64,000 bases of DNA from NCBI GenBank assembly GCA_033297075.1, contig MU858124.1, positions 1 to 64,000 on the forward strand, read 5' to 3'. The position numbers and the translations under genes are program-made. This document shows, in pieces, positions 21,902 through 33,279 of this stretch (within the stretch, counting starts at the first letter, position 1; every line of letters starts with the position of its first letter). Source of the stretch: Rhypophila decipiens (taxonomy: Eukaryota > Ascomycota > Sordariomycetes > Sordariales > Naviculisporaceae). The notes beneath the pieces are model-generated. The model was given only the letters and a program-made list of their open reading frames with translations. It was not told where the DNA came from and searched no databases.

Positions 21902-23976
21902 TTACTTCCAAGCCTGAATAATAACATCCGCGGCCTTCTCCCCAACTGCATAAGCCGTAGCACTAAGATGAGCCCCCAGAATCAGCGGCGTAACACTCAT
22001 ATCCACGACTCTCAGCCCCTTTGCCCCATGCACCGCCAGCTCAGCATCCACCACCCCGCCTTGACTCTTGGGCATCATCGCAGCCGTACAGCACGGATGT
22101 AAGAATGATAGGAAAGTATTTTGCTTGATATACTCGATCAACGCGTCGTCGTTGCGGGATACGGATTCCCCGGGGCCTATCTCTTGTGCCCCGTAAGCTT
22201 TCATTGTGGGTGTGCGGATTAGTCGGCGTAGGTATCGGAGCTGGGCTAGGTGTATGTCAAAGTCTATTGGGTTAGAGCCTGCGCGGTAGTCGAGGATGGG
22301 CTGGGCAAGATGATCTGTTAGGTTGAGGCGTACGGTCCCGCGGCCTAGGGGGTGTAAGATGAAAGACCAGGCGGTTCCGGGGGCTTGGGATGTTGCCCAG
22401 GGTGTTTCCAGACTGGGCGCTTGCGGGTTGGCTAGGAGACTGGCTAGGGTGCGGAGCTGGGCTTGGTAGCCGGATATCATGGGGGGATTGGATCTGATGT
22501 CGGGGGGGAGGTAGGACGCGGCTAAGGAGGGGCTCTTGGCTATGGCGCGGATCTTGGAGATGATTGCTGCCGTGTTGGGCTTGGAGGTTAGGTGGGGGAG
22601 GGAGACGAAGATGGCGCTGTTGCCGCCGGCTAAGGTGTATGGGCCGGATGCTGGGACTGCGTCGAACGCAGCAGTGGCGTTTTGTTTGAAGACTGGGTCG
22701 AGCATGTTGCGCGGCGCGGGTAGGAGCTGCGGAGGCGAGGTGTAGTTCCAGGTGACAGGGGGACCTGAGTGGTCTTGGAGGTTAGAGCCGACGCCGGGCA
22801 GATCGAGTACAACGGGGATTCCGGCAGCACGGAGGAATGATGCTGGTCCGATTCCACTTCGTTGTAGGATCGTGGGTGTGTGGAGTGCGCCAGCTGATAA
22901 GATGACCTCTGCTTTGGCTGTGATGTTGAACATGTGACCGTTGGGATTTGTCAAAGAGCGGGTCTCGACGAGAGGGGGGCCGGACTTGAGGCCTTTTGGG
23001 TATATAACCCTGGTGACTTGGTGTTGAGTAAGTAGATGGTAGTTGGCCCTGGGGAGCACGGCACTGTAGTGACCAATGCCGGCGTGAGAGCGCCTGGCTG
23101 TGACGGGATGTTCCGAGGTCGGGACCCAGCAGATGCCTTCCTTATCGCCTGCTGCGCACTCCTTGGCCGGTTTGATACCCATGTCTTTGAAGGCATGCCA
23201 GAGAATGGGCTGATCTGCCCATTGGAAAGGGGGGTAAGTGGAATAGATGGGCGTGGAGCCGCCATAAGCCGAAACATCCCATGTATAGTTGTATTTCCTG
23301 GCGATTGCCGAGGGAGGTACGCTAAAGGTGACGCTCTAAGCCCGTCATTCTCACCAAGTCAGTCTTTTATTCAACCTCAGGCGGCGGTTGAGTCGGAACT
23401 TGAACCTACCTTTTTAAAATAAGGGAATAACCCTCGCCAATCCCACCTGGTCTTTGTCTTGGAAGTCCCTGCATCTCCTTGAAGCTGAGCCCAGGCGTCG
23501 TAGTCGAAACGCGAGGCACGGTCGAAAAACATTCCATTGACGGCGCTGCTCCCTCCAACTACCTGGCCGACTTGGAGGGAGGCTGTCTTGTTGTTCATCT
23601 CCGGGTTGGGTAGCGAGTTGAAAGACCAGGTGCTCGCCGCGTCCGGAGCAGGTGAGATCCAGACAGTGGGCGGGTCAAAGAGTCCCGGAGCGTACTCGAC
23701 CTTGCCATACTCAACAACAAGGACAGTTTCTATATCAAAATGTGTCGGCGTCAGTACCATCGGGGAAAGAATCTGGGTGTACAGGGTGAACGCACTACGG
23801 GGGAAAGCTTCACTCAGACGGTCGGCGACGGTAAGGCCACTTGTGCCGCCACCGACGATGACAAAGTCGTAGCTATCTAAAAGCTGTGATTCCTGGCGCT
23901 TGGGGGTTGCATTTTCCGCAACAAGGGCGTCCACCAAAGCGACGAGGGACAAGACGAGGCCGCCGTAGGAAACCAT
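21902..23976 (-). CDS. secreted GMC oxidoreductase (aryl-alcohol oxidase/choline dehydrogenase-like), 643 aa
   Basis: Three exons on the minus strand: 23976-23799, 23729-23410 and 23335-21902. Introns are 69 and 74 bp. The first 20 residues form a signal peptide. The FAD-binding Rossmann motif Val-Ile-Val-Gly-Gly-Gly-Thr-Ser-Gly follows at about residue 38, then Val-Leu-Val-Val-Glu-Tyr-Gly. The GMC signature Gly-Gly-Ser-Ser-Ala-Val-Asn-Gly-Met lies in exon 2. Near the C-terminus the first active-site His is in Phe-Leu-His-Pro-Cys-Cys-Thr. The second conserved position is His in Leu-Gly-Ala-His-Leu-Ser-Ala-Thr-Ala-Tyr. The enzyme oxidises an alcohol group with FAD; the substrate (aryl alcohol, sugar or other) cannot be told by eye. 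Several Asn-X-Thr/Ser sites agree with secretion. Confidence 0.87.
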
Positions 23977-24859
23977 GCTATGTTCATGCGTATTTGTTGG
24001 GAGAGATGAGGTGCGTGTTATATCTGAGGTAGCCCAGGAAAAGAACTCGGATTTTGCACTCAACCACCACAACTCGCCCCGCATAGAGAAAGAATAACGA
24101 GGTGAGGGGAAAGATTGCCAGTCTAGCTGCAATGGCACATGATTGATTGTGGCTTGCAGTGCCTCTTCCCCGCATCGCGACCATACCTGCTGCATCACTT
24201 CTACCATGGACCAGTTGGCGATGGAGGTGAGGTCCCAGGGAATATCGGCGGCCTCGGTATAGAGGAGTTTCAGCGATATGGTGCGCAGGACCGAGATCAA
24301 GCAAATACTAGGGCGCATCACCAGCAACCCATTTCACTGTTGGGAACAGCAGCGACCGGACATGTGTTTGTCATGGTAAGGAGGAAAAGAATGGCAAGAA
24401 TAGAAGAAAGAGGAATGACAAAGACAAAGGGCAAAACAAACACACACAAGAAGCCAACGCAAAAGACAATCAAAAGGCCCAGTTTCTGCGGCAGTGGAAT
24501 CATCATCGGCACCAGTAACGGTCGGCAACAAGAAGATCAAGAAGTCGGTAATAATATGGCTCAGTAAGGCCCTGGTCTGGTATTGCAGGTCGACAAATAC
24601 TGTGGATATAAAAATGGAAAGATACAGGAACTGTGCGGTATCTGTATCCGTACCCGTACGACATTACCATACCTGACAAAGCAGATCAACATGCCAAGCA
24701 GAACCCTACGTCATAGCTCGTTCAACCAGGACCCTGAAAGTCCCTGATCTTCTTCATCAAATTCAACCTCACCTCTCGTCTCATCCAAGTCATCGTGACA
24801 TTCAGAAATCGAATCCAGTAAAGTCAGTATCCAAGAAATTCCAATCATCAGCATTCGAA
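23977..24859. other. divergent intergenic region
   Basis: About 0.9 kb between the divergent GMC oxidoreductase gene and the 94-aa gene. Short overlapping frames lie on both strands and none is supported. Confidence 0.55.
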
Positions 24860-25212
24860 ATGGCAAACACACTACCCACCCAGCCTGCCAACAAGTCGCT
24901 CGGCGAGACTCTGCCTACCCTTATCAATACAGCCCAGCAGGTCGCTACTGCCCCTGTGTAAGTCGACTTACATCTTCTCACCCTTCGATACCTTGTCTCT
25001 TATTCTAACAACCCACACATCACAGAAACCTCGCCATCGGAGGTAACTCTTCACCGCCGGGAGCCGAAGAAAACGCCGTCAAAGACCGCATTGACGATGC
25101 TATACCCAAGGGGCCAAAGAAGGCAGACCAAAGCACCGGTGGGCGGGTGATGGTAGCCGAGCAGGGCGACTTGAATGAGCTGGCTGCGGCGAGAAAGCAG
25201 TCTACTACTTGA
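24860..25212 (+). CDS. small protein of unknown function, 94 aa
   Basis: Two exons: 24860-24957 and 25026-25212, joined across a 68-bp intron (GTAAGT..CACAG). Start is ATG in GAAATGG. The product is polar and likely disordered, rich in Ala, Pro, Gln, Lys and Asp, with no signal peptide, no cysteine and no membrane segment. No family is recognised. It is supported by the strong splice signals, one continuous frame after splicing and a good start context. Its stop lies only 106 bp from the stop of the convergent NLR-like gene. Confidence 0.65.
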
Positions 25213-25318
25213 AGCGTCGATGCTGCGTCCGGCCGTCCCAGTGGTGTCAAGGAGTTCGTTGACGTTCCCTGTTCGGTCATTGTTCAGATGTAGCTTGCTT
25301 CATTCCCAAATCCCATCA

Positions 25319-28300
25319 TCATTTTGTTGGCTTGCTCTGAAAGCGAGCACGAAATCGTACGCTCCAGACCCTTGTCCTGCGCGACACAAGTTCCCTCCAT
25401 CTTGAGATGCCCTTCATGGTGACAATGCTGTCGCCGGTGTTCGAACGTTTTATCTTGCGCCGAACAATGCGTTTCCGCCGAGGTGCCGCTATTTGCTTCT
25501 CCTTGAGGAGATCCAGCAAGCCCACCCCAAGCCGTGCAATTTCTCGACGATTCTCGTCCAAGGTAATTGGGTCTGGAACATCCTTCGGCAAGCACATAGA
25601 AGCATAGGGCCACGGTAACTCGGGAGTATGATGAATAAATGTATTCTCTATCACCTCGATCGCGCTCTGAACATGTTTAATATTCGTCCAATTACGTTTG
25701 CTTGTGCGCTCTCTGGTAGTCCACTCCAGATTTGCGTGGGGGTCAGCACCAGCCTGGAGCATCAGTCGAAGCACCTTTTCGAGCTCTCGGAAGCTCTCCA
25801 CGTCCTGGGCAATGTAGGAATGGGTTGTGCAAAGCGCTGTCTGCCAGCAAGTCATCCCGCTGTATGCTTCGTTGGGGTCAGCGTCGTATTGAAGAAGTAT
25901 GTCGACTGTTTCGTGCCGAATCGAACCACGGATATGCCACCAAACTCGGGGATTGCCACATGCAGAGCTGAGAAGTGGACGTCCTGGTTTCGTGATCGCC
26001 TGTCTGCCAATACCTGCTATTTTTGACTGGCAATATTTAACAAGCCCCTGTTCGACTGTGAACGCGATAAAGTTGGTGTGTTCAGGTTCGCCTGACTTGT
26101 CCCTGTAATTGAGATCTGACCGAAAGTGGGTGTCGATGGGAAAGAAAGCAGACCAATGGGTGCCGTCAGTTGGGTCAAGAAAGTTTTCCAACACGTAATC
26201 CATGAGATGCCCGGAATATTCCTGACTCCAAGCTGACAGAGCGGGCACTAAGCCGATCGAATGGAGATGGATCATCACTCTGTCCAGCTCATCGAGCAAT
26301 TTCACCGTGCTCTCAGGATCGAATACCTCGGCATCACGCGCAATTCTCATAGAACACTCGGCGAATCGCCAGATATCCCACACTTGACCGGCCATTAAGC
26401 CCTGCTCGCTTTCAAGGTGGTGAAACTTCATCATAATGACAAAACATTTCAATAGGTTAGCCTGCACACTGTACTTGGCGCCAGAGAAAGACTTCCTCAA
26501 GTACAAGGTGGTATCTTCTTGGCTCAGATACAGTGCTAGGTCCTTATGGATATAATGCACAGGTGGATCGAGTTGGCTGTATTGTATACCCCTTTCCCGG
26601 TGGGGCTCGCTTTGGTCTCGCGTCTCGAGAAGACCACAACATGCCTTCCTGATCAGATTACACCCCAGCTCGGCCCTGGACGAGGCTTCAGTAACATCAA
26701 GAGGACCAATCGGAACACCGAGGGCGGATTCGACGTCGTCCTTGAAGAAGGAAAGGAGTACCGTTGTGATTTGGTGTTTATAACCCGGGCCTTCTACCCA
26801 GGGGATCATCCTATCAGGGAGTGTATAACTGAGCTGCATGGTCTGGATGAGGCCGTATCCGAGCAGCCTGTGCTTGGCCGGGATTCTGTTTCGGAGAATG
26901 TGGTCGAAAAGCCTGGAAAGCTCCTTGTTGCCGCTGGGAATCTCTTGCACCACCTTTTCCAGCCTGGCCGTATTCATGGAAAGGTCAATTTCTTGAGACA
27001 CCGTCTCAACCGCTAGTTTGACCCACAGAAATATTCCTTCCGACCTTTCCACAATCAGGTCGATGAGCCGTCCCTGTTCCGCTTCTGTCGCAATGGTACT
27101 GAACCGGGGGACGGCTTCAAGCTTGTCCGAGGTGTACGTTTGACGGTCTTGCTCCGTTAGTTCGTGCAATCGTAGCTTGGCAGTGTCCCTGAAAATGGTC
27201 TCAAATGCATCTTCCGGTCTACTCGACACGAGGATCTTCAGGTTCGGAGAGTGGCTTGCTCGCCGAAGGTTTTCGGCCATAGCCATCTGTTCTGCATTCG
27301 ATGCGTCATACTCGTCCAGACCATCAATAATTAGCCCAACAGCAGCCGGGGGCTCTTTCGCATTTGCGAGCCTCTCAAAAGCCTCGTCCATGTCGGGCAC
27401 AGTAGGAAAGTTCTTCTCCCATGATCGTCCGTCAATAAAATGATTGGGGAACATTAGCTCGGCGAATCCTGCCTCCTGATTGATGAGACTGTAGAGCATA
27501 CCCCTGTACAAGCCTGAGAGTGATTTGAGTCGGTCATCGTTTGCCGCCTCCGAGTTCCAGAAATAGAATGTGGCCAAGACGAGTTTGCGTTTTCCGGCCC
27601 ATTCCTTGAACGTTGGCTCGGTCCGGGGATCGTCTTCGAGAAACTTCATCAGTGACGACTTTCCTGTGCCAGCCCGCCCACTGACCCAATAGAGACCTTG
27701 ACCGCTGTCCATCCACTCCAGAAATGTGGTGTTAGATGCATTGGTCTTCTTCTGGCCCGTAAAGATCCACTCAAACGTTTTATGGTGGGCTACATCAATC
27801 GCGTGATGGCGTCTCGGGATAGCATCAAACCAGAGACGGTCGCACAGTTCCCGGATGCGATGCTTTTTTCTCGCTTCGGTATTGCTGTAGCCCGAGCTTC
27901 CGGGAGAACAAACAGGGGGATGGTCAAGCCGCTGCAATACTTCTTCGTGTCGTCGCTCAGCAGAAACTTCCCGATCATCGATTGCCCGTCTTATCCGCTG
28001 CTGCTCTTGCAGGATGGCATCCGTATGTTGCTTGACGTCGATACCAAGAGCTTCGAACCAGCTGGTCTGTCTCAAAGCCCCCAAGTCGAGCTTCTTTGAC
28101 ATGGACACGAGGAGCTCAGACTGGAGTTCATCACGGAGCGCAGACAGGCGTCTCATTTGAGAATCGGCATCCATCCGCATGCCATGCCACAGGACCGAGA
28201 TGACATCCCGGTAACGCCTCAGCCCCTTTTGGTCGGCCGGAAGCTCGCATTTGGCAAGACGAACAGCAAGCTCTTCGGCGACGGCACGAATCTCGGCTGC

Positions 28301-28570
28301 GATCTGTTTGATCCTCACCTGCCGATTGTTAGTTTTCTCATCAATCATTTAGATGCCGTCTCAACTCACCGCTTCCGCCAGATCTGACTGGGCATCTTGT
28401 AATGATTTGACTTGATCGCATAGCTTCTGAAGATCTGCAGCGTTCCTGGCACAGTCGGCCGTGTCGATGGTTGAGCCGCTTTTACGAATCTCGGCGGTCT
28501 CCGTCCACAGTTGGAGCGTGAATCCCAGCACGCCAATGACGCTTGCAGCAAGAGCAAAGGCCTCGGCCAT
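25319..28570 (-). CDS. NACHT-domain NLR-like receptor with ankyrin-like C-terminus, 1066 aa
   Basis: Two exons on the minus strand: 28570-28370 and 28318-25319. The 51-bp intron has GTGAGT, an ACTAAC branch site and a CAG end. Start is in CACCATGG. The N-terminus (residues 1-70, Ala/Leu/Ile-rich helix) resembles the Helo-like N-terminal region of fungal STAND proteins, and a coiled-coil-like linker follows. The NACHT ATPase shows Walker A Gly-Arg-Ala-Gly-Thr-Gly-Lys-Ser-Ser at 281-289 and Walker B Leu-Ile-Ile-Asp-Gly-Leu-Asp-Glu-Tyr at 396-404, with Ser-Ser-Arg-Pro as sensor further on. Two or three ankyrin-like units (Leu-Leu-Gln-Tyr-Asp-Ala-Asp-Pro-Asn; Met-Leu-Gln-Ala-Gly-Ala-Asp-Pro-His) lie in the last quarter. 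Proteins of this layout act in fungal non-self recognition and programmed cell death. A cell-death role here is inference. Confidence 0.87.
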
Positions 28571-29023
28571 GGTGACAGGAAGACCGGAGAGAGTTGAGGG
28601 CCGTGTTTTTGGTCTCCTGGGACTGTTCAGCGACTTTGCATGTCGTAATGTTGATCATGGAAATACCGCAAGGCTTTCAGGCAGCAATGTGCAATTAGCG
28701 CCGAGAACGCTGAAACCACATTTTGGAAACATTCGGAGATCCGCGACGGGCAATTGTATTTCCGGCCATACACTACGTCTGTCATTTCAGCCCTCGGAGA
28801 TTTTTGTTGGTTGTGGCCAATGAGCTTGTTGTGATGTGAAGAAGAAGAAGAGAAGGACACTGCAGGAGGGAAAAAATAGCCTAGGCTAGCTCAGGTATAA
28901 ATTCTGGCTGCCAACCTACTGATTATGATGCTTGGAGTCCTACTAAAGGAGACCTAACCCAATTAGGTAAGTCACAGCTCGAATATCTGCAAGCTAGTTC
29001 AGTTACCCAGCAGCCAGAAAGCC
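28571..29023. other. intergenic, promoter of the NLR gene
   Basis: About 450 bp upstream of the minus-strand NLR start and downstream of the DUF3176 stop. No gene is seen. Confidence 0.6.
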
Positions 29024-31457
29024 TCATAACTCTCGGAACCGCCATTCAGATCCTTCAGTCCTCTCCAACCGGACCATCAACCTTTTCGCCTCGCGTTCAA
29101 TCTTATCGATGCTCCAATCCCCACCCCCTACAGCTGTCTCGTCAACAGCATGTCTGTTATCTCTCCTCTCTAGAACATGAAACATCAAAGGCAAGACCGA
29201 ATTCTTGTAGTTCTGCCTGTCCAGGAATACGCGCCCCTTAGTACTATCACCATCACCCCGGCTTAGTCTGACCTGGATAACTGCCATCGCCAGTGCCACG
29301 AACGTTGCCAAGACCAGTACCCCCGGATATGTCAACCAGATCCACTCGATACTGATGCATGTAGCAGAAGCGAGGCCCACCCCCTTGACTTCTTGCAGAA
29401 AGTCAGTCTGCTGCTTGTTGCGCGCGTATACTGTCATTGACTGGGCCACGCGCTTAAACGTCTGGTCCACCGTTTCAAACGATATATTTCCGTCACGGAA
29501 TAAGCTGCGAAGTGGTGGTGAGTCTCCAATGAACATGTTTGGACGAATACCCAATTTGTCGGAGAAGATACTGTGTACCAGCGGTCTTAGTATTTCCATT
29601 CCGCGGAAGTTGGCCTGGTAAATACACTCGGGCCGGATGTAAATTCCGGGGCCATGGTCCCAGTCCTTCCAGAGGTACTTATCAGGAGCGGCGTCAGCTT
29701 TTACCGAGAAGTTGTACGACAGCCACCACTTCGTATTGCTACTGTCAGTGATACCGTAGTCGGCATCGTCAAAAATGTAGCCGAGAGCGCGCAAGTCAGA
29801 TACTTCTTGGCCGTTGAGACACGGGATCTCGATGATGGAGAACCAGTCGCCCATTTGTTCGTAGTACCCCCATAACGATTCTTCAACCTCGACGGTCTCG
29901 GATAGTTTGCCACGGTCGACCTTTCCGGAATACGTTTGTGTACATGGGTAAATACGGCATTCGGCTGCCGTGCCGGTGCTATGCGTCCATGCGTCGGGTG
30001 TGTAGAGGCCGCGGTTGCGTTCCACGGTGGACTCCGACTGTGCCAGAATGAGTTGTATGATCATCGTCATACCCCGGTCACCCTCCCTCCAGAAGTCGCC
30101 CTGGTCTATAAAAGTACCCACAGCCAACATATCAATCCCTAGTTTGTTTCCGGACAATGCACCGGCGTTGAGTGCGGATGAGTCAAGGGTGTAATTCTCC
30201 CAAGTGTAGTCTTCGGGCTCTGGGGTAGAGTCCCAATCATTGGAGTATTCAGCGTGTGGGGTCCGGGTGTACACCAGCTGCTCGGAGATGTCTTCACATT
30301 TGCTGCACCATCCTGCGCTGCTGTACCGATGTGGAAACGTGCAATTGCCGGATGGGCAGCCGACCGAGACGTCTGGGGGTTGAGAGGCGTATATCCCCAA
30401 GTGGACCGCATTGATTAGATCAAGTTCGATATCATATATGGGATTAAGGTCTGGATCGGGCGTTGTACACCGGGCGGTAGGAATATATACATTCTGGGTA
30501 ATTTCAGGCACCGAGCAAGAGTAGAACTGGAGAATTGCTTGTCTATTTGGTATCAGCTGGGTTTAGTTCCAGTAAGGAGATACAGTCGGTTAGGGATATA
30601 TACGCACCCGAAGGGGTTGATAATGGTCGCCAGGATTATCACCAGCGAAGCAAGTGACGGAAGTAGGGTGCTTTACAAAGAAATATCAGTATCCGGTAGC
30701 TAGGTCCAAGTCCGGAAGTGGGCTGCCTATTTACCTTCCGCGTAACGCCCATAGAAATAGTAATGATCCCCACGGTCCCCTTGACGCGTTGTCGTACTTG
30801 TCGAGGTGATTGAGCGGATGGGTCTTTTCGAACCATGTCCACTTTAACTGTCCCAGGCCTATCTCCAAAAGAGTGCCATTAGCTCACAACAGGTATCACG
30901 GTATCCAGTCTGTTGCTGATATACTCACAATTCGATAGAATAAAAACCAGCGCGGCCTTCATGATAGTAAGATAGATAGCTACCATTGTGTTGATAGAGA
31001 GCCCATAAGGCCACTCTGGAAGCGGTTTGTCTTGGTGAGGAAGGATAGTTCCGACCAGAGCCCCAACCATAGCAAGCACCAAGGCACAGGCAGAGAATTC
31101 CGGCAACCAAAGTTTCCACGTCGGTGGATATCCTCTAGCCTTCGCCTTGTCAGCAAAACCACACTTGGGGGGTACCCCTGACTGGGAGGGTTTGTCCACG
31201 GCAGTGGAACGCATGTTAGTCGGACACTGAGCGAGTGCATTATTGTCAGACTCCTCACCACCGGATGGAATGTTTAGAGAGTCGATCGAAATAACAGAAG
31301 CACGGCTTGGTCTGCTCGGGACCTCACCAGGAGCCAGCGATATGTTTGAGTCATGACGGCTTTCTGCAAAACTGGGGTTACCGGTACGCGGGGCGGGATT
31401 CTCTGTCGACATCGGTTCGACTACCGCGTTTGACTGTTGATGGCTCTCGATAGTCAT
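29024..31457 (-). CDS. DUF3176 family fungal membrane protein, 744 aa
   Basis: Four exons on the minus strand: 31457-30929, 30858-30735, 30670-30608 and 30542-29024. Introns are 70, 64 and 65 bp. The start is ATG 31457; a GTG three codons upstream is not a eukaryotic start. A polar Ser/Pro-rich N-terminus (about 110 residues) precedes two membrane segments in exon 1. The family motif Leu-Gly-Gln-Leu-Lys-Trp-Thr-Trp-Phe, then Ala-Ser-Arg-Gly-Pro-Trp-Gly-Ser-Leu, falls in exon 2. A hydrophobic segment and Asn-Pro-Phe-Gly-Gln span exons 3-4. A large extracytoplasmic domain follows, with Cys-Pro-Ser-Gly-Asn-Cys-Thr-Phe and paired Cys-Ser-Lys-Cys. A last membrane helix (Tyr-Pro-Gly-Val-Leu-Val-Leu-Ala) lies near the end. 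This is the DUF3176 layout; function is unknown. Confidence 0.87.
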
Positions 31458-33279
31458 TGCGATCACGGGTTAAGGTCTTGACGGATATTGGGCTTGCAGT
31501 TCCTAGTGAGCAATGAGAAATGAAAGGAACCTTCGAAGATCTTTGGAGGAAGTGAAATGGTGTTTGGCGATCGGGTTATATCGAAACGGAGTGAGCCATA
31601 CAACAACAAGTTGCACAATCGGGTGAAATTGTGCGTATCGGAGGCAGTGTGGTGGCATTCTTTCATGCAGTCTCAGGCTTCCCGTCCCCAGGATGCAGAA
31701 ATAGCGCATTGCCTTGTCTCGAATTTTGGCAGGTCCTGTCGGCTTTACAGCACTGCCTGTGGCAATACAGACCGTGAGTTATGTGTCTGTGGCACCCGCT
31801 CGTTTTACCCTGCGGCATGATGAATTATGAATATCAAAGTTGTCGAGACGGGGGTGTTGGAAGGGGTGGAATTCGGAGCGTCGTGTATGTCCAGATGGTC
31901 TTTCCAGACACTATGACAACCTCGTAGGCACAGGTTATGCCCCGTAGTTATCTTCAAAAGTGCAAGTCCCTCGGGCTTGGCTTTGCTTCGTTGGGCTCAA
32001 GTCGTTCAGACACCTCTTTAAGTCGCTGCATGAAAGTAGTTCCCATCCATCGATTCAATTCAAGGCTAACGGACCAGTCATCGCACCTTATCTCACACCA
32101 CTATCCCAACGCCAAACATATAATCGGCAGCATCGATTGGCTTCGATGAGTCGCTACTCGGTGAAGGACGCCATGCAGCGATCTTGGACACGTGGAGGCT
32201 GAAATATGGATACACCCTCGAACAGAACCGCGTTGCTATATCGTGGGGTGCATGCCCTCAATTAATTAGTAAAGTCCAAGGTGCCTTGGCGAACTGGCGA
32301 AATTGCACATGCCGAGGTGGTGAAGAGGAAGGAAGTCAAGTTTTTTTGGTCGAGAAAAAGTTGAGTCTGGACTCATACATCACCCGTCTTGCTCCGTTTG
32401 GTGTCAGTGAGAAAGGCCACTCTGGGTTTTGAGAGCAGGTTTTACCACTCGACTTAACGGGAAGCAACCATGGTCGAGTACCTCGACCTAACCAAACATA
32501 AGGCGAACGACCAGACCTGGCGGAACAGGCCCCCAGGCTTACGCATGAACAGACGAGACTGCCACGCGTGGCTGGCCTACAAGTGCGGACACGGGGATTT
32601 CCTCGAGTACCACACGAGGTTTGGACACGACGTATCAGACAGGAAAGGGTGCGTGTGCGGTCGCGAGAAAGACCGACTCGAGATTGAGACATGCCGTCTA
32701 TTTAAGAACTATGCGCGGAATATGAAACCCAGAGAATTTGTGGAAAGACTGGAACAACAACGATGGCGGGCCCTTATAGTCCGGACGGTGGCGTCGGCGT
32801 TCGACTGGAAGGTGACCTTCAAGTGGGGGAGCCTACCAGAGATCGACACTCAGGAAAATGATAGCAACTTGTGAAAATGGACAGCGACTTGGAGAAGAAA
32901 TCACCGATACTCCAACCCGCCCCACAAGGTAAGCTTTCCGAGAAAAGAACATATTGTCATGGGAGGCAAGTGCGCACCACTGCCACACGTTAACCAGACG
33001 AGCGCACAAATTCACTGCGCACTATACCCGGGTCTCAAGAGCGAGTGAACCAAGACAAACAATTGTTTCCAAGATACGAACGAGCATCCGCAACGACAAC
33101 TATGCCAGGCCATATATAATACACATACACAACACCCCATATCTTGGTCTGCCCACCCCCGCAGCTTGATATAACCGCTGCACGACTTCGAAAGACCCAT
33201 CACAGTCATGCCCCTATCTCCTCCAGTCCAGACCCAATCGAACCCATCCCCTCACCATCGTGACCACCATGAACCTCAT
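31458..33279. other. intergenic region with retroelement relic
   Basis: About 1.8 kb between the start of the DUF3176 gene and the stop of the multicopper oxidase gene. Besides the non-LTR element relic at 32500-32874 no gene can be supported. Confidence 0.55.
32500..32874 (+). mobile_element. relic of a Tad-type non-LTR retrotransposon (C-terminal tail)
   Basis: An open stretch encodes Ala-Trp-Leu-Ala-Tyr-Lys-Cys-Gly-His-Gly-Asp-Phe, then Tyr-His-Thr-Arg-Phe-Gly-His-Asp and Cys-Val-Cys-Gly-Arg-Glu-Lys with a later Cys-Arg. The pattern Gly-His-Gly-Asp-Phe ... Tyr-His-x-Arg-Phe-x-His ... Cys-x-Cys-Gly is typical of the zinc-knuckle tail behind the RNase H region of fungal Tad/LINE elements. 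The usual His before the last Cys is missing. No reverse transcriptase is found upstream, and stops precede the stretch. This is a truncated, inactive remnant. Confidence 0.5.

Noticed and set aside
17976..24860. A secondary-metabolite or secreted-enzyme gene cluster
   Set aside because: There is no backbone synthase, cytochrome P450 or pathway regulator in the window; the secreted enzymes are unrelated in function.
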